DNA of 64,000 bases from Lingula anatina (lineage: Eukaryota > Brachiopoda > Lingulata > Lingulida > Lingulidae), in the NCBI RefSeq assembly GCF_001039355.2, contig NW_019773692.1, positions 422,706 through 486,705 of the forward strand. The letters are read 5' to 3'. The notes beneath the pieces were generated by a model, which ran no database searches, had not been told where the DNA came from, and was given only the letters and a program-made list of their open reading frames with translations. The position numbers and the translations under genes are program-made. Below are positions 28,419-43,100 of the stretch, one piece after another (the stretch's first letter is position 1; every line of letters starts with the position of its first letter).

Positions 28419-29314
28419 CCCTACTAGTATAATATGGTTGATGATTCATATATTGTGTTCTGCCAAGTGTCTCTTCATGACACCCTTATATAAGCATGTA
28501 AAACCAACAAATTCCTCTGGCTGCAAAACTGACATTACAGTTGAAAGTAATGCACAGTAAAATTGGAGCCATTTCCCTACCATGCAGTGCACAGTGAGAC
28601 ATTCAGAAACTCATTTATACTAACAACCATCACTGACTGGAATCACCCAGCCAGCTCTGCTGCATGTGCACACTCAATCTGTCAACTCATTCAGAGCTGT
28701 GGCTCTGAACGAGTAGATTTTCACCTGCCACTCCCCCACCTCATTTAAGCAGAGTAAGCACTGCAACCTACCTATTCAAATTAAGACCACCTAAATTCAT
28801 TCATTCATTCATTCCATTGTTAAAAAACACTTACAAAAAACGTAAGTACCAGAACATTTGCATAAAAAATGATAACTTCATTTCAATATTGCTTTGCACT
28901 GATAATTTTGGAACATGAAATAAAAAGTATTCCACTTAAATATATTTCAATACAATTTTCCCATAAATCGACTAAATGCTGCGTGTTGTAAATCATAACA
29001 AAATGGATCTGACCAGGCGTTGACAGATGCTGCAAATGTAAATCCTATGCAATATCAGGTTTGGAAAGCAAAAGAAATGCAAACCGTATGGTGAATCATT
29101 ATGGTGAATGCAACAATGCAAAAGCACTTTTATCTGAACAATTTACTAAGAGTCTTATTTTTCGTCCAACTATCACTGTCTAGATTAGTTTTACCTTGCA
29201 AACACTGAAATTATCAGATCTGAGTGTTTCTTCAATCTCTGTTTCCGGCTTCTGCTGTGCCCCGACAGTCGACCGCAGGTTTTCTAACACCCCCTTAAGG
29301 GTTCTTTTCATCAT
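190..29314 (-). CDS. STXBP5: Tomosyn (syntaxin-binding protein 5 family), 5' part, incomplete at left edge
   Basis: Tomosyn is a cytosolic WD40-repeat protein that restrains vesicle fusion by binding syntaxin/SNAP-25 through a C-terminal R-SNARE; only the N-terminal beta-propeller part is in the window. Coding exons in gene order: 29195-29314, 17873-17970 (second copy 22947-23044), 11742-11823, 11179-11279, 9697-9831, 8165-8228, 7718-7801, 7484-7607, 4088-4163, 579-733, 190-262. Phases join without a break to about 370 codons. Diagnostic peptides include TVRHGFPYQPTALAYDPVQ, LHxLWNLRQK-like IHLWNLRQK, KWLYIGTERGNVHIANVESF, SGYVINWNKAIEL, HPGPIVHLSDNPVDAGK, FETGVVVFWDLKSK, EPYIIFSGGMSYD and DFQDPYAIIVLLQNDLVVVDL. 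All are typical of tomosyn rather than Lgl. Start: two adjacent ATGs at 29314 and 29311, followed by KRTLKGVLENLRS, resembling the family N-terminus. The remaining two thirds, including the SNARE motif, lie outside the window. STXBP5 versus STXBP5L cannot be separated; invertebrates usually have one ancestral gene. Confidence 0.95.
866..3357. repeat. Direct duplication of about 1.24 kb (866-2109 and 2114-3357) across a one-base gap
   Basis: The block from 866 (catgtatacaaaactatc) to 2109 recurs from 2114 to 3357 with scattered single-base differences and small indels, for example a short deletion in the run around 1530/2780. The junction is the single n at 2110. It lies in the tomosyn intron between the exons at 4088-4163 and 579-733, and no coding exon is duplicated. 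Mutual similarity is uniform along the block, as expected of two alleles placed in tandem. Confidence 0.85.
4319..5336. mobile_element. Non-autonomous foldback-type DNA element of about 1 kb with terminal inverted repeats over 150 bp
   Basis: The left arm (from 4319, ttggtccaactatgaggg) is repeated in inverted orientation at the right end (to 5336, cacagagttggaccaa). Homology continues inward through blocks such as cagactcggcacctacggat (4449-4468) and its complement near 5250, to about 4550 and 5150. The ends sit in TTGG(T/A)CCAA, either a near-palindromic target duplication or part of the repeat. Inside are two further perfect hairpins: 4613-4671 with arms gcgagggttatgtg, and 4692-4740 with 11-bp arms. 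The octamer CACGAGTG occurs twice in the first loop. The unique core (about 4920-5100) has an open frame on the minus strand that I do not recognise, and no transposase motif is evident. It lies in a tomosyn intron. Superfamily is not assignable by eye. Confidence 0.85.
13310..13323. promoter_or_regulatory. 14-bp palindrome containing a full CRE (TGACGTCA) beside two CCAAT boxes
   Basis: CACTGACGTCAGTG is a perfect palindrome with the consensus CREB/ATF octamer at its centre. Within 50 bases on its right lie two ATTGG motifs (about 13337 and 13356), which read as CCAAT on the minus strand. The minus-strand order CCAAT, CCAAT, CRE is a common promoter arrangement. It lies in the tomosyn intron between the 17873-17970 and 11742-11823 exons, so it could be an internal promoter or enhancer. 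Activity is inferred. Confidence 0.4.
18390..18657. mobile_element. End of a DNA transposon inserted at TTA, truncated by an assembly gap (site 1)
   Basis: Starts GAGCGGATTCTCA directly after TTA at 18387-18389 and shares its first about 90 bases, including a GGCTTTA/C/AAAGCC hairpin and the block taaaaatggcggacgtacat, with 24634-24721. The empty allele at 23461 reads straight through TTA, and a later contig piece starting at 24723 begins exactly with that TTA plus the right flank, implying a 3-bp TTA duplication. Three-base TWA duplications are typical of the PIF/Harbinger superfamily. On the minus strand an open frame from the gap to a stop near 18479 (ending RRVGRRRDY, with RKRNELARRA upstream) could be the C-terminus of its transposase. 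Superfamily assignment is inference. Confidence 0.7.
22947..23044 (-). other. Second copy of tomosyn exon 2 (probable allele in a duplicated assembly block)
   Basis: This 98-base exon matches 17873-17970 base for base, and both copies keep the same acceptor (cta on the plus strand) and donor (gtatcc on the minus strand). If both were spliced in series, 98 bases would shift the frame (98 is not a multiple of 3), so a transcript can use only one. The exon lies in the 13586-18389 / 18659-23463 pair, whose junction carries a one-base gap. I therefore read it as the other haplotype, not as a real exon duplication. Confidence 0.85.
23461..25892. repeat. Direct duplication of about 1.17 kb (23461-24633 and 24723-25892) across a transposon end and gap
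   Basis: The block ttattcactcaaacattctg at 23461 recurs exactly at the first base after the gap (24723), and the two copies remain collinear to the TAA at 24631-24633 and 25890-25892 with scattered differences. The first copy then enters transposon sequence and the gap; the second continues into unique sequence. No coding exon is included (tomosyn intron 1). It is best read as allelic overlap. Confidence 0.85.
24634..24721. mobile_element. End of a second copy of the same DNA transposon family, inserted at TAA (site 2)
   Basis: Begins GAGCGCATTCTCATCGAATT after TAA (24631-24633) and matches the site-1 element through the GGCTTTA/AAAGCC hairpin and the ggcggacgtacatgaaag block, then stops at the n at 24722. 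The corresponding unfilled site is at 25890-25892, where TAA is followed directly by gtttctattc. Orientation is the same as at site 1. The two copies differ at several positions, so they are different insertions. Confidence 0.75.
25912..25952. repeat. (CA)n microsatellite, about 20 repeats
   Basis: Uninterrupted alternating A/C tract of 41 bases in tomosyn intron 1, in the unique sequence just to the right of the third duplicated block. Confidence 0.97.
26232..26409. repeat. Tandem duplication of a roughly 87-bp unit
   Basis: The unit starts atcacccatggtgaaaa at 26232 and again at 26319. Both contain gggcaaaaacaggtctagg and end in a tttatttg...ccaagtacaa block. The copies differ by a few substitutions and a short A/T-rich indel. 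No gap lies between them, so this is a genuine local duplication in tomosyn intron 1. Confidence 0.85.
27405..27560. repeat. Three imperfect tandem units carrying ttacagtcaagct
   Basis: The 13-mer ttacagtcaagct occurs near 27406, 27453 and 27510. The second and third units also share gattgcaaaatactggga. Unit length is about 50 bases. This is an irregular minisatellite-like patch inside tomosyn intron 1. Confidence 0.6.
27876..28750 (+). pseudogene. Degenerate non-LTR retrotransposon (LINE) reverse transcriptase fragments
   Basis: The plus strand encodes RDFRQAFDTVFCKKSLFD followed by NLEANAI and later QLRVFLVNHS. This fits the reverse-transcriptase stretch of CR1/Jockey/RTE-like LINEs, in which an acidic-Phe-x-x-Ala-Phe-Asp-Thr-Val motif precedes a KLE-x-x-GI block and a Trp/Phe-Leu turn. 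About 500 bases later, 28563-28747 encodes FRNSFILTTITDWNHPASSA, which resembles the usual C-terminal NSFF-x-R-T-x-x-x-WN-x-LP tail of such elements. The two parts are separated by stop codons and by the AT palindrome at 28369-28430. The catalytic YADD box is not found. It is dead and lies inside tomosyn intron 1. Confidence 0.6.
28369..28430. repeat. 62-bp perfect palindrome with (AT)n centre
   Basis: ATACTAGTAGGGG at 28369-28381 is mirrored as CCCCTACTAGTAT at 28418-28430, and the 36 bases between are an AT repeat that is itself self-complementary. The whole block can form a long hairpin or cruciform. It interrupts the LINE remnant. Confidence 0.95.
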
Positions 29315-30048
29315 TTCGACAGTTGTTAAAAGTATCCATCAAATATTTCTTCGAATACAAAGATTTTTCGGTGCTGTAACATTGACAGGCTGTACTGACT
29401 AAAATATTATATTGAGTGTGCGAAAATGCCCGGATGCCAATCATCACTCCCAAGATGCAATTCCTATGAAGCGAGAACAACATGGCAGCAGCGCCCAATA
29501 TGAAGTGTTGAAAGTCTCAGAAATCTTAGCAGGGGAACATTCTGTAAAAACGAATGATTTGAATTATACGTAGTAAGTAATGGGTTGAGTATTGTGTTTG
29601 AGCATCCGTATATTGTCCATAATAGCAAAGCACAGACTCGCCATTGCCATGTTCTGAAATTGGGTCACTGTGACCCAATTTACAATATTTTCTGTGAAGT
29701 CAAACGTGCTTTCGGTCTTGTGCTTCTCTCCTTCACTTACTAATACACTCAGGTACTCGCTCGTACTTTAATTAACATGTGTGCATGTTGGCACACCCAT
29801 GAACAACAGTGCATTTCTAGATGTTTCACGGATGGGCAAACAAAAGTAATTAAATGCTTGTATATTTCAACGTACATACATTACAACTCACTGGCACTTG
29901 CTATTTGGTCCACGTACATAATCGTCGCAAGCAGTCTGCGGGAGTTTAGCACACATCGTTACTTATTGAACTTTTCCTGGCTTTTTGACAGTCAATATAC
30001 TAAATAATAAGATATTATAAGATTTCCATATTCCAGGTTGCTGTGAAA
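29315..30048. promoter_or_regulatory. Head-to-head intergenic interval shared by tomosyn (-) and CPOX (+)
   Basis: Only about 730 bases separate the two predicted start codons, which point away from each other, so transcription of both genes must start in or near this interval. It is richer in CpG than the flanking introns around 29200-29560 and includes aacatggcagcagcgcccaat near 29479-29500 (a YY1-like ATGGC core and a CCAAT-type motif). An acceptor-like ttccatattccag ends at 30036, 12 bases before the CPOX ATG. CPOX may therefore have an upstream leader exon here. Confidence 0.6.
29657..29681. promoter_or_regulatory. Perfect inverted repeat containing GGTCA-CTG-TGACC (ERE-type nuclear receptor palindrome)
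   Basis: AAATTGGGTCA (29657-29667) and TGACCCAATTT (29671-29681) are exact inverse complements separated by CTG. The core GGTCAnnnTGACC equals the canonical oestrogen-response element (IR3). The arms also supply an ATTGG and a CCAAT. It lies between the two divergent start codons. Sequence identity is certain; binding by any receptor is inference. Confidence 0.5.
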
Positions 30049-34884
<4,836 letters not shown>

Positions 34885-37170
34885 TGACCAGAGACAATAA
34901 TTTTATTGAATATATAAATATTCAATGTAAGTATAAAGGAGATGAATTTTACATAAACAGTTGCAAGATATAAGGTAATGAACTTTAAATTATTGCTATT
35001 ATGTGCAGTCACGAGGAAAACTGTTGTTCAAGCCTGGCCAGGGAGTAGGTCCAGTTTGCTAGTTGACATTTTGATGGTTCATTTGGTATGCATATGCTTT
35101 GATGCATTGAATAGTGAAAAAACTTAACATTTAATGGAGACAACTCCAACACCAAAATAATTTGTGGCTGAAAATTAAATTCAAAATAAGCAAAGAATGT
35201 TTAAAACATCTCAGATAGTGCAGTTGCAAAAACAATTTTGAAAATAAATTAAACTATTGATATAAACCCAAATTCGTATAAATTCAAATTGATAAAGAAA
35301 ATCAATCAGTTATTTTTTTTTTTTTTCAGTTCAGTTTTTGTACTGTGATAACAAAAAGAATAACACACATATTTCAGGATATTTAGTACATTTTATTCAC
35401 TGCTCAAACCTCGCATATAGGTCATTTAGTGCTTTCTGATTTAACAGACAATTTGTCTCATTGCACATCATGCATTAAGAATGACTTATGTTTGAGTATG
35501 ATACATTACACAATAAGTCACAGACTTTCTGTATATATAACAATAATAATGATAATATTAATAATCATAATAATAATAAATAACACTCTAAATGCTGTAC
35601 ATTTTATTCTAAGAAAATAGTTTGAAGTAGAAAAAAACTACATAAATTTGATTAGAAAGTAATGCACTTCAAAATGGCAAGTTGAATGAGGTCTTTGCGC
35701 ATCAGATTGTGCCGGCAGACAATATGTCTTTTTTTTTAATGAAGCTCATTCCTATTTCCTTGTTGCACAAAAGGGGTGCTCACATCCATTTAGTAAACAA
35801 AAAAAAATTACCAGCCCAATTTCAGGAAGTAGAAGCTTGATTGCAGTCACCCTTTCCCCAATTAACTTGGAGAGATTCCCTTGTGAAAGTGGGAGGGTGG
35901 TTGCAAACACTTCCTGAATTAAAAATATTTTTCATTTATACCTGGGTGAACACTGCTTGTACAAACAGTGGACAAAAGAAGTTACTGTCTCTAAAATAAT
36001 AGTCTGGTCAATGATTTGTGTGACACTTGGTTATATAAGTTACAGTTATATTTGACAATATTGTTCTCATTTTGCCCTGAGTTACTTTCTTTAGATTGGT
36101 ACATTTTACACCTCATAATACTGCACTCAGGGGGAAAACAAGCATTCTGACACCAAATCACTATAAATTACCTTGATATAGTAATATATAATAGTAATAG
36201 TAATATATAACCTGTACAGAGAATAAGCTGAAATAAACATTTTCCATAGACTGTACGTGCATTGTCTGTGTTGACATGATTGGTAGAGTGAGGATTTAGA
36301 TCAATAAAATGTTAGTAATTGCCCAGCTAGATGCCTAAAATACATATTGCATCATTGTACTATATATACCGAAGGGTTTCCAGAAACTTTGCACAATATG
36401 AAGTATGTTATAATAAGTTATGGCACAACCAGGTGCAGTTTTGTCTTTTTTCATTTAATCACTGGACTGTACTTTTACATTCACCAAGATGGATTTGCCT
36501 AAATTATTGTTGTTATCAAAGTACAAGTGCTTATTGAATACTTTACCATAGAAAAAAATCCATCAGTGTTATATTGTTAACACCTTTTGTTAATTACTTT
36601 TATACTCATTTGTTGACCTAATTTTTCACAGGTTTTCATTTTGAAATTATCTTAGAAAGGAATGTTTCATCTACCAGGATTGTCTAGGATAATATATGTT
36701 GTTATTAACTTGTTATAACATTAAACCACTTCTCTTATACTATTTCTGCAAGGAATTGAAAAAAAATTCACAGTTTTAATGTAATAAAAGGCAATTGTAA
36801 GACCTATAAATGATTTAACTGGAAACTCTCCTAATATCACCTTAATCTAAAATAAATTCACTTCGTAATAACTATCAAATTTTGTCAATTTGGGTGTGTT
36901 GATAGTTGCTGCCTGATCTTACTTTCCTAATCACTATGACACACTGTTTTATGTACAACTGCTGTCATTATATATATATACTAATATACAAGACACACTT
37001 GTGGAAATATCATTTGCATACTTGAACATAAATATATTTTCATCTAATTTCTCAATAATATCCGAGTTTGAAATAAATATTGGCTTCATTTGTCATAAAA
37101 TCCATATAAATACTGTTTTTCTAAGCTTGGCAACGGCTACTTAAATAGCAGCTGGACTGTTTCTGTATAG
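34885..37170. other. Convergent 3' flanks of CPOX and NOTUM
   Basis: Holds the 3' ends of both genes, which face each other. AATAAA-type plus-strand signals occur near 35243, 36233 and 36303; which one CPOX uses is not decidable. A perfect hairpin attgaatat/ataa/atattcaat lies at 34906-34927 shortly after the CPOX stop, and an ATA-rich low-complexity tract at about 35539-35585. No additional coding exon is seen. Confidence 0.6.
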
Positions 37171-40100
37171 TTATTGTTGCTGAGTTAGTATTTTGAGTAA
37201 GGTCTCGTGGTCCATAGCTTGCATAGTTGCCAAGTCCATGTTGAGTGCATTGGCTATACTTGAAAGGTCTATTCCAAACTGAATTAGCAAGTCAATGAAG
37301 TCTATTTCTTCTCCAGTGTAAGGATTTGTAAGCTTGGGACATGAGAGATTGCACTGTGGCCAACCACAGTTATCTATTAAATGATGAACACATTGATTGC
37401 TATGATGCTGTCTGTGATGCTGTGCATGTATGTTATCTGAATCCTGCAAGAAATCCAAGGAGCGCTGAGATCTCTGGCGATCCTCTCTGTTCCTCTCTCT
37501 GTTCTTGTCTGAAATGAAAAGAGAGTCTATGTTAAATGGCATGCGTTTGAAATCCTCAAATAATAATTTTAAAAACAAAATATGTCATACTGAAAAAAGA
37601 AAAAGACTCCAAATTAAATCTGGCCAAAATGTGTCAACTGTAACAAATTATTTTGTCACTGGTAGCACATAGCAGTTCTCTCTACAAACTGTTGGCCATA
37701 ATTAAAATCATGATTTTGATGAAAAAAAGACAGATCCACACCACTCAGAGAATTGTTTGTGAAGAAAATAGGATGGTAAGCCTACACACCACCTCTATAA
37801 ACTTTACCTCTCTTCCTACCTTTCCTCCCACGACGTCGCCCTTTCTTGTTTTTCTTGTGTCGGCGTTTGTTTGATCTCGGGTCATCCCCTTGTAAGTTAG
37901 TCCCATCTCCTTCAGAATTCTCTCTTGCTGACGCATCTTTCTGATCGTAGTGGTTGGCTTCACTTGTACTCTCCTCCCAGCAACGAAGGGCTTGAGGTAG
38001 ACTGTGTCCAGAGATTTTGAGATTTTGCCAGTTCCTGGGATTGAAATAATAAAAATAATCATAGAACTTATTGCTATTTTATTTTCATTTAGACAAGTTG
38101 CTATTATCTGTGAAGCTAACAGCTGTAATAATAATAATAACAATAACTATATTTCTGTGTTATGAAGATTATTATTATGGAGAGGGAAATAAGAAGGCAC
38201 ATAGATTTATATTCTAAGGAATAAGGTTGACATTGAAACAAAGTGCTGACTTACTTTTTTGTCAGTAACTTATGAGAGTAACAAGCTGGTGCAAATGTTG
38301 CCCTGTAAAGAAAAGAAAAATAGTTGCAATAAGCATTTTAACCTGTGAAAGCACACCTGTTTAAACAAGAAGCAAATTAGAAATTAAAACAAGAGGTGTT
38401 CCTTTTGTACTGAAGGGAGGCTGTTTGAACATGGTTTTTATTCACATTTAATTAATGTTTAAAATAGGGTCACATTATCAAGTTTTTAAAGTACTTACGA
38501 GACATTTTCAAGTGTGTTTCTGATGTCATTCCCCAAATTGTGTATGTAGTGCCACTGTTCCTTATTTACTGGCGTGCCTACGTGGTCTGCTGTGATCTGG
38601 GCCTCATCAAACAGATACTGGATCACAAACACTGGTGCTAGAAAATGTGAAAAATATACTTGTTATACTTGAGTTCTTTTCCATAATGATATCCACAAAA
38701 GTGCTTTGTATTGCATGATGAAAATGTGTTTCCAATGTAGCAGTTCTATAAACCTCTGATCTACACCAATTAATTTTTTTATTAATTCTGCTATAGAATT
38801 GATATAATGCAAACAGCCTATAAAAAGTGTTTTCATATCCAACAGCCAAATTGATACAACTTCTGTCTTTTTACCTGATAAGGAGTAATTTAGTCTTCTA
38901 TTTGACTTATTTATAGTAAAAGGAACCAAAATATAGTGTGTATTAAAACTAAATCTTGTCCATTAAGGGCATTTCATTCAATACACTTCATGACTAAAAA
39001 TTAAAGTAGATTATTTTATGCTCATCATTACAAGTGCTTGATTAACTTGAGTTGGGAGAAAATGATCCTGCATAAAAGCACTGTCTAAAAGCTGAATCTT
39101 TTGTGTCAGCAGTTTCAAATCTGAACTGTTCACATAGCTGTTATATGTTAAGCTATTCACTTACTGTTGAGGGTGGGGTAGATATTGTAGCCAAAGTAAC
39201 AGCTCCATTGCTGGTTTCCAGGAAATGATTCCTTGCAGGCCTGAGGAACTTTTCCTCCCCAATGACTGAAAGTGAAACAGCAAGCATTACTTTCTTTCAG
39301 ACATGAGACACATAAGAGGAGATCAATTTTATATAGGCAATTACCTTGAGAAATGTTTTGGGTGTTTATGCATACCATAGTTTTGTCTGTGTTATCGCCT
39401 TTAGCTAATATTCTCTAAAAGATACAAGAAAAATACCATTTTTGCAGTTATTTTGTTTGAGTGACTTTGGAGACTTTTGATATTTTTAAAAAATGAAATA
39501 CTGAAAGTTTGGCATACTTACAATATTCCTCTTTTGATGGCCTCTGTAGGAGAACATATATGTGAATATTCTGTACAGGCTGCTACTTTGAATGGCTCAT
39601 TGTCCAAAAACCACCCAGAATCTGCAATGCCTCGTACTTCAATATTAGGCGCTTTTTGATGGACCAAGTCAGCCACACTGTCTAAGTTAAGAAGAACACC
39701 TGTTCCACCAGCACTGAAATAATGAGTGTTCTATAAACAGATCTTTTATATATAATTTTTATTATTGCTAGCTTTTTAGATACAGACACTGTATATGTAC
39801 ACATGTATTTTGATCACTGTGTTGTCATCATCACTTTCCAACACATCTGTTGTTCAGCCTGTAACTACTACCAATTTTTTTTTTAAATGTTGCAATGTAA
39901 GTGAATTTTTTATTTTTAGTGTCTGTATATTGGCAAGCTTTTCTGTCTAGTTTTTACACATAATTAAGTAAGTATCTGAATATATTTTAAATGGTTTTGA
40001 ACATTATTACAGCCCTTAACATACTGTTTGATCCAAAATTATGTTTTTGTGTTTTATTTCAAATTCACTGTCAAGTTTTGATGGGCAAAAATGGAGGAAA

Positions 40101-43100
40101 GTATAAATATGTATAATCAGATTATTTTGGAAAAATTTATCATGTGTTGCATTACTAGCAGGTGTTTGTGTATTTTTTAGCACCGTAACTGCCTAACTAT
40201 ATTTCTGTTTCAGTTAAAATTAACTAGGAGATTCTTTACATATGAAATGAAGAATGAGTTCTAAAGGAAAGTAATTAAGCTAAGATGGAGAAATCTCTTT
40301 AGCTAAAATAAAAGTATCTTAATTTTCCTGGAAATTTCGGCAATGTCTCCATGAACAACTTTTGGTCCATATATTAATACATTCACTTAGGACATCACAA
40401 TAGATTCATGTTTATAAAAATGTTAAAAGATCAGAGCCTTTCCCTAAGATCTGGGCCAGTGTTATCATTGCAGTGTGTTCTACATCATCTTAATGATTGC
40501 AGTTTATCCTCCACACTTCAGGAGACTGCTTTAGTTTAACACTGATGTTTCCTGGCCAGCAGGATGCCAGCCTATCACAGGGCCACAACATTTGAGTAAG
40601 GTACCATTTTAGCAGCACATTTCCTGTAAAGCTGTTAAAATAGACCCACTCATCTGATGACCTTTATCATTTTATGATAATCTAGGCCAAACCTTTCATT
40701 ACAAAAAGGAAGCTCCCAATTTGGTACGTCACTCAGTGTACCTTGATGTTTTAGTTCTTTATCAGAGCAGTGATCTGTGTTCAAAAACTCTAGCGCCTTG
40801 TGATTTTCGGTATCAGGAAATCATAGTTGTAGGCTTGCTCAATAAAGAGGAAAAGAAAAAAAAACAAGTTTCCCCCAGCTTGATTTTTTTTTTTCTTCCA
40901 ATGAAGGAGATAATGTCTTATTGGCTGTTGCTTTGACTGTGTCTATTGGTTAGCTAACCTCAAAAATTTCTTTACTTTTTTATGAAAAATGAAGGAAAAA
41001 AGTAATTACAATGAAATATGTAATCTATTTGGTATTCTTTATGTTTTCCCATGGCTCACTAGGTTTTTGTATGAGTAATAGGATAATGGACCACTCTTCA
41101 CTATTTCAAAATTACTAAATAAGATTTTGAGATAGGACATTAGAGCAGTTTACAAGATTTTAAAGAGATTTAAAGTAGCAGACAGATTTAGTTTGCATGT
41201 CTTCTGTTTAGATTAATAGAATTTTTTTATCTTTTAAAACATGCTTTGATAAAATCTTATGCACATTTCTGTTCATAAAAATTGACATACATCAGGGCAA
41301 ATTCTATCTTGGACAAGCAATGGCCTCACAAATCGGTGACCTTTCAGATCTCTTCCAAATTTACCACAATTTCTTTATATCCTGTGAGTAAAGTAAGCTA
41401 AATTGGCTCTGCACCATTTGTATATAGACAAGTGTGCTTTCTTTAAACAATATTGGCTCTTACCTGGACCCTGCTAAGTACAGTTTATTGCCGTCACTCA
41501 GACCATCAGACATATTCAGCAAATCTTTTATCACCTCCTGGACTATTAGGGAGCCTAAGAAAGAAAATTCTCCTGAAATGAAAAATTCATATTTTGAATA
41601 ATCTTAATTGGTGTTTTTGGATTTTTGTGCTTTATCTATAAACTGTTTGTGCTTCCATTCAAGCATATATGTATGCTTGTTCTATATACAAAAGATGTAT
41701 ATTCTATTGAAGTGCTAAAAGAAAATTAATGTATTTCATGCTTCTATTAATATCTTAAAGATTATGTAGTTTCCAAGCCTGTACAAAAGTCAGTGACCAT
41801 ATGCATGCTCTTATGATGTTTCCAGAGCCAAGTTATTTTACTTGTATGTAAATAGAATTTATTAATGTGTCTGAAGCTAATCTATCGAGGAAGCATGTAG
41901 TAAATTCATGGTTATTGCCAGCTGTTTTAATGTACATGATGCTATTCAACATTTTATACTTGTTGTGGGTGTTGAGACTGTGCTGCATCTCATTTAACCT
42001 TGTTTATTGTTATGGTTAAATTTTGGGCAATTTTTGAAATTATTTACCATTCATTGATCAAAATGTGATAACATATGGTAAGATTATGATTAGAAAAATT
42101 ATTGTAGAATTTTTTAATGGAATGTGACCAATAGCAATGGGCCTTTGTTGATGACCTGGGTTTCTTAAAATTACTTGAGCCGTCAAATGAATGTTAACTT
42201 TTTTTTTTTTTTTTTTTTTTTGTAATAAAAACAATTTACAATCTGAGCACAAATGTTAATATCAGATATGATGTTGATATCCTGATGAAATTCAGATATG
42301 GACCTTAAAACAAGATTCTGATGAGCCTGTGCTGTCCAAAATTGGAGTCATTTCTTTTATAAGATCTTTATTTACTACTGTAACCTATTAGGCAGCAATT
42401 TGATAATGTCAGTTGCAATTGGGTGGTCCATAACATCAGATTAACAGAAAGAACCTCACATAATTTGAACATTTACATGTTCACTTAATCGCAGGTTTTA
42501 AAAATTATGATTAGCTTGAAGCCATAATATCACACAAATGTCTGGCTATTTAGATTTTTTGTAGTTTATAGGTTGTGTTGATAATTTTTTTCTGTATTTA
42601 ACCCCCTTTATTATCAATGCCGCAGCACTAGTCTAAGTCTTAACTTCTTACCATTATTAATAAAGATTGTCTATCTCTCTCACTTTTTTTGCCAAAAAGA
42701 TAAATTGCAAGAAAGTGTAATTTATCTTTTTGATGATGCATCTTTTTTATTAAAACAATTGATATATTACATGTTGCCTGCATGCAGTTTCCCTACAAAA
42801 TTCATAGATTGAAAAAAAAAAAAAGAATTTCATTGGTCCCTGTATTCCACCCACAACGGTAGACACCTCCCTACTGAGGCATAGCTGTTCTGACAGATTT
42901 TAATAACACTTTGAAAGCAGGAGACCAATGTCCCCCCGAACAACTCTTGTCTTTGACAAACTAAGTAGGCGTCTATTGTTCATCAACAATGTTGGCAGAC
43001 GAAAAAAATAATTCAAGTGGGAAGAGATGAATGCCTTTTCAACCAGGCCAGTAATGCTAGGTTATTACTATTTTTCCTTTAAAAGTTTCTTTTGATGATA

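Noticed and set aside
37745-38143. 132-codon minus-strand ORF over NOTUM exon 10
   Set aside because: It is a different frame of the real exon; phase from exons 9 and 11 selects the frame with HSLPQALRCWEE.
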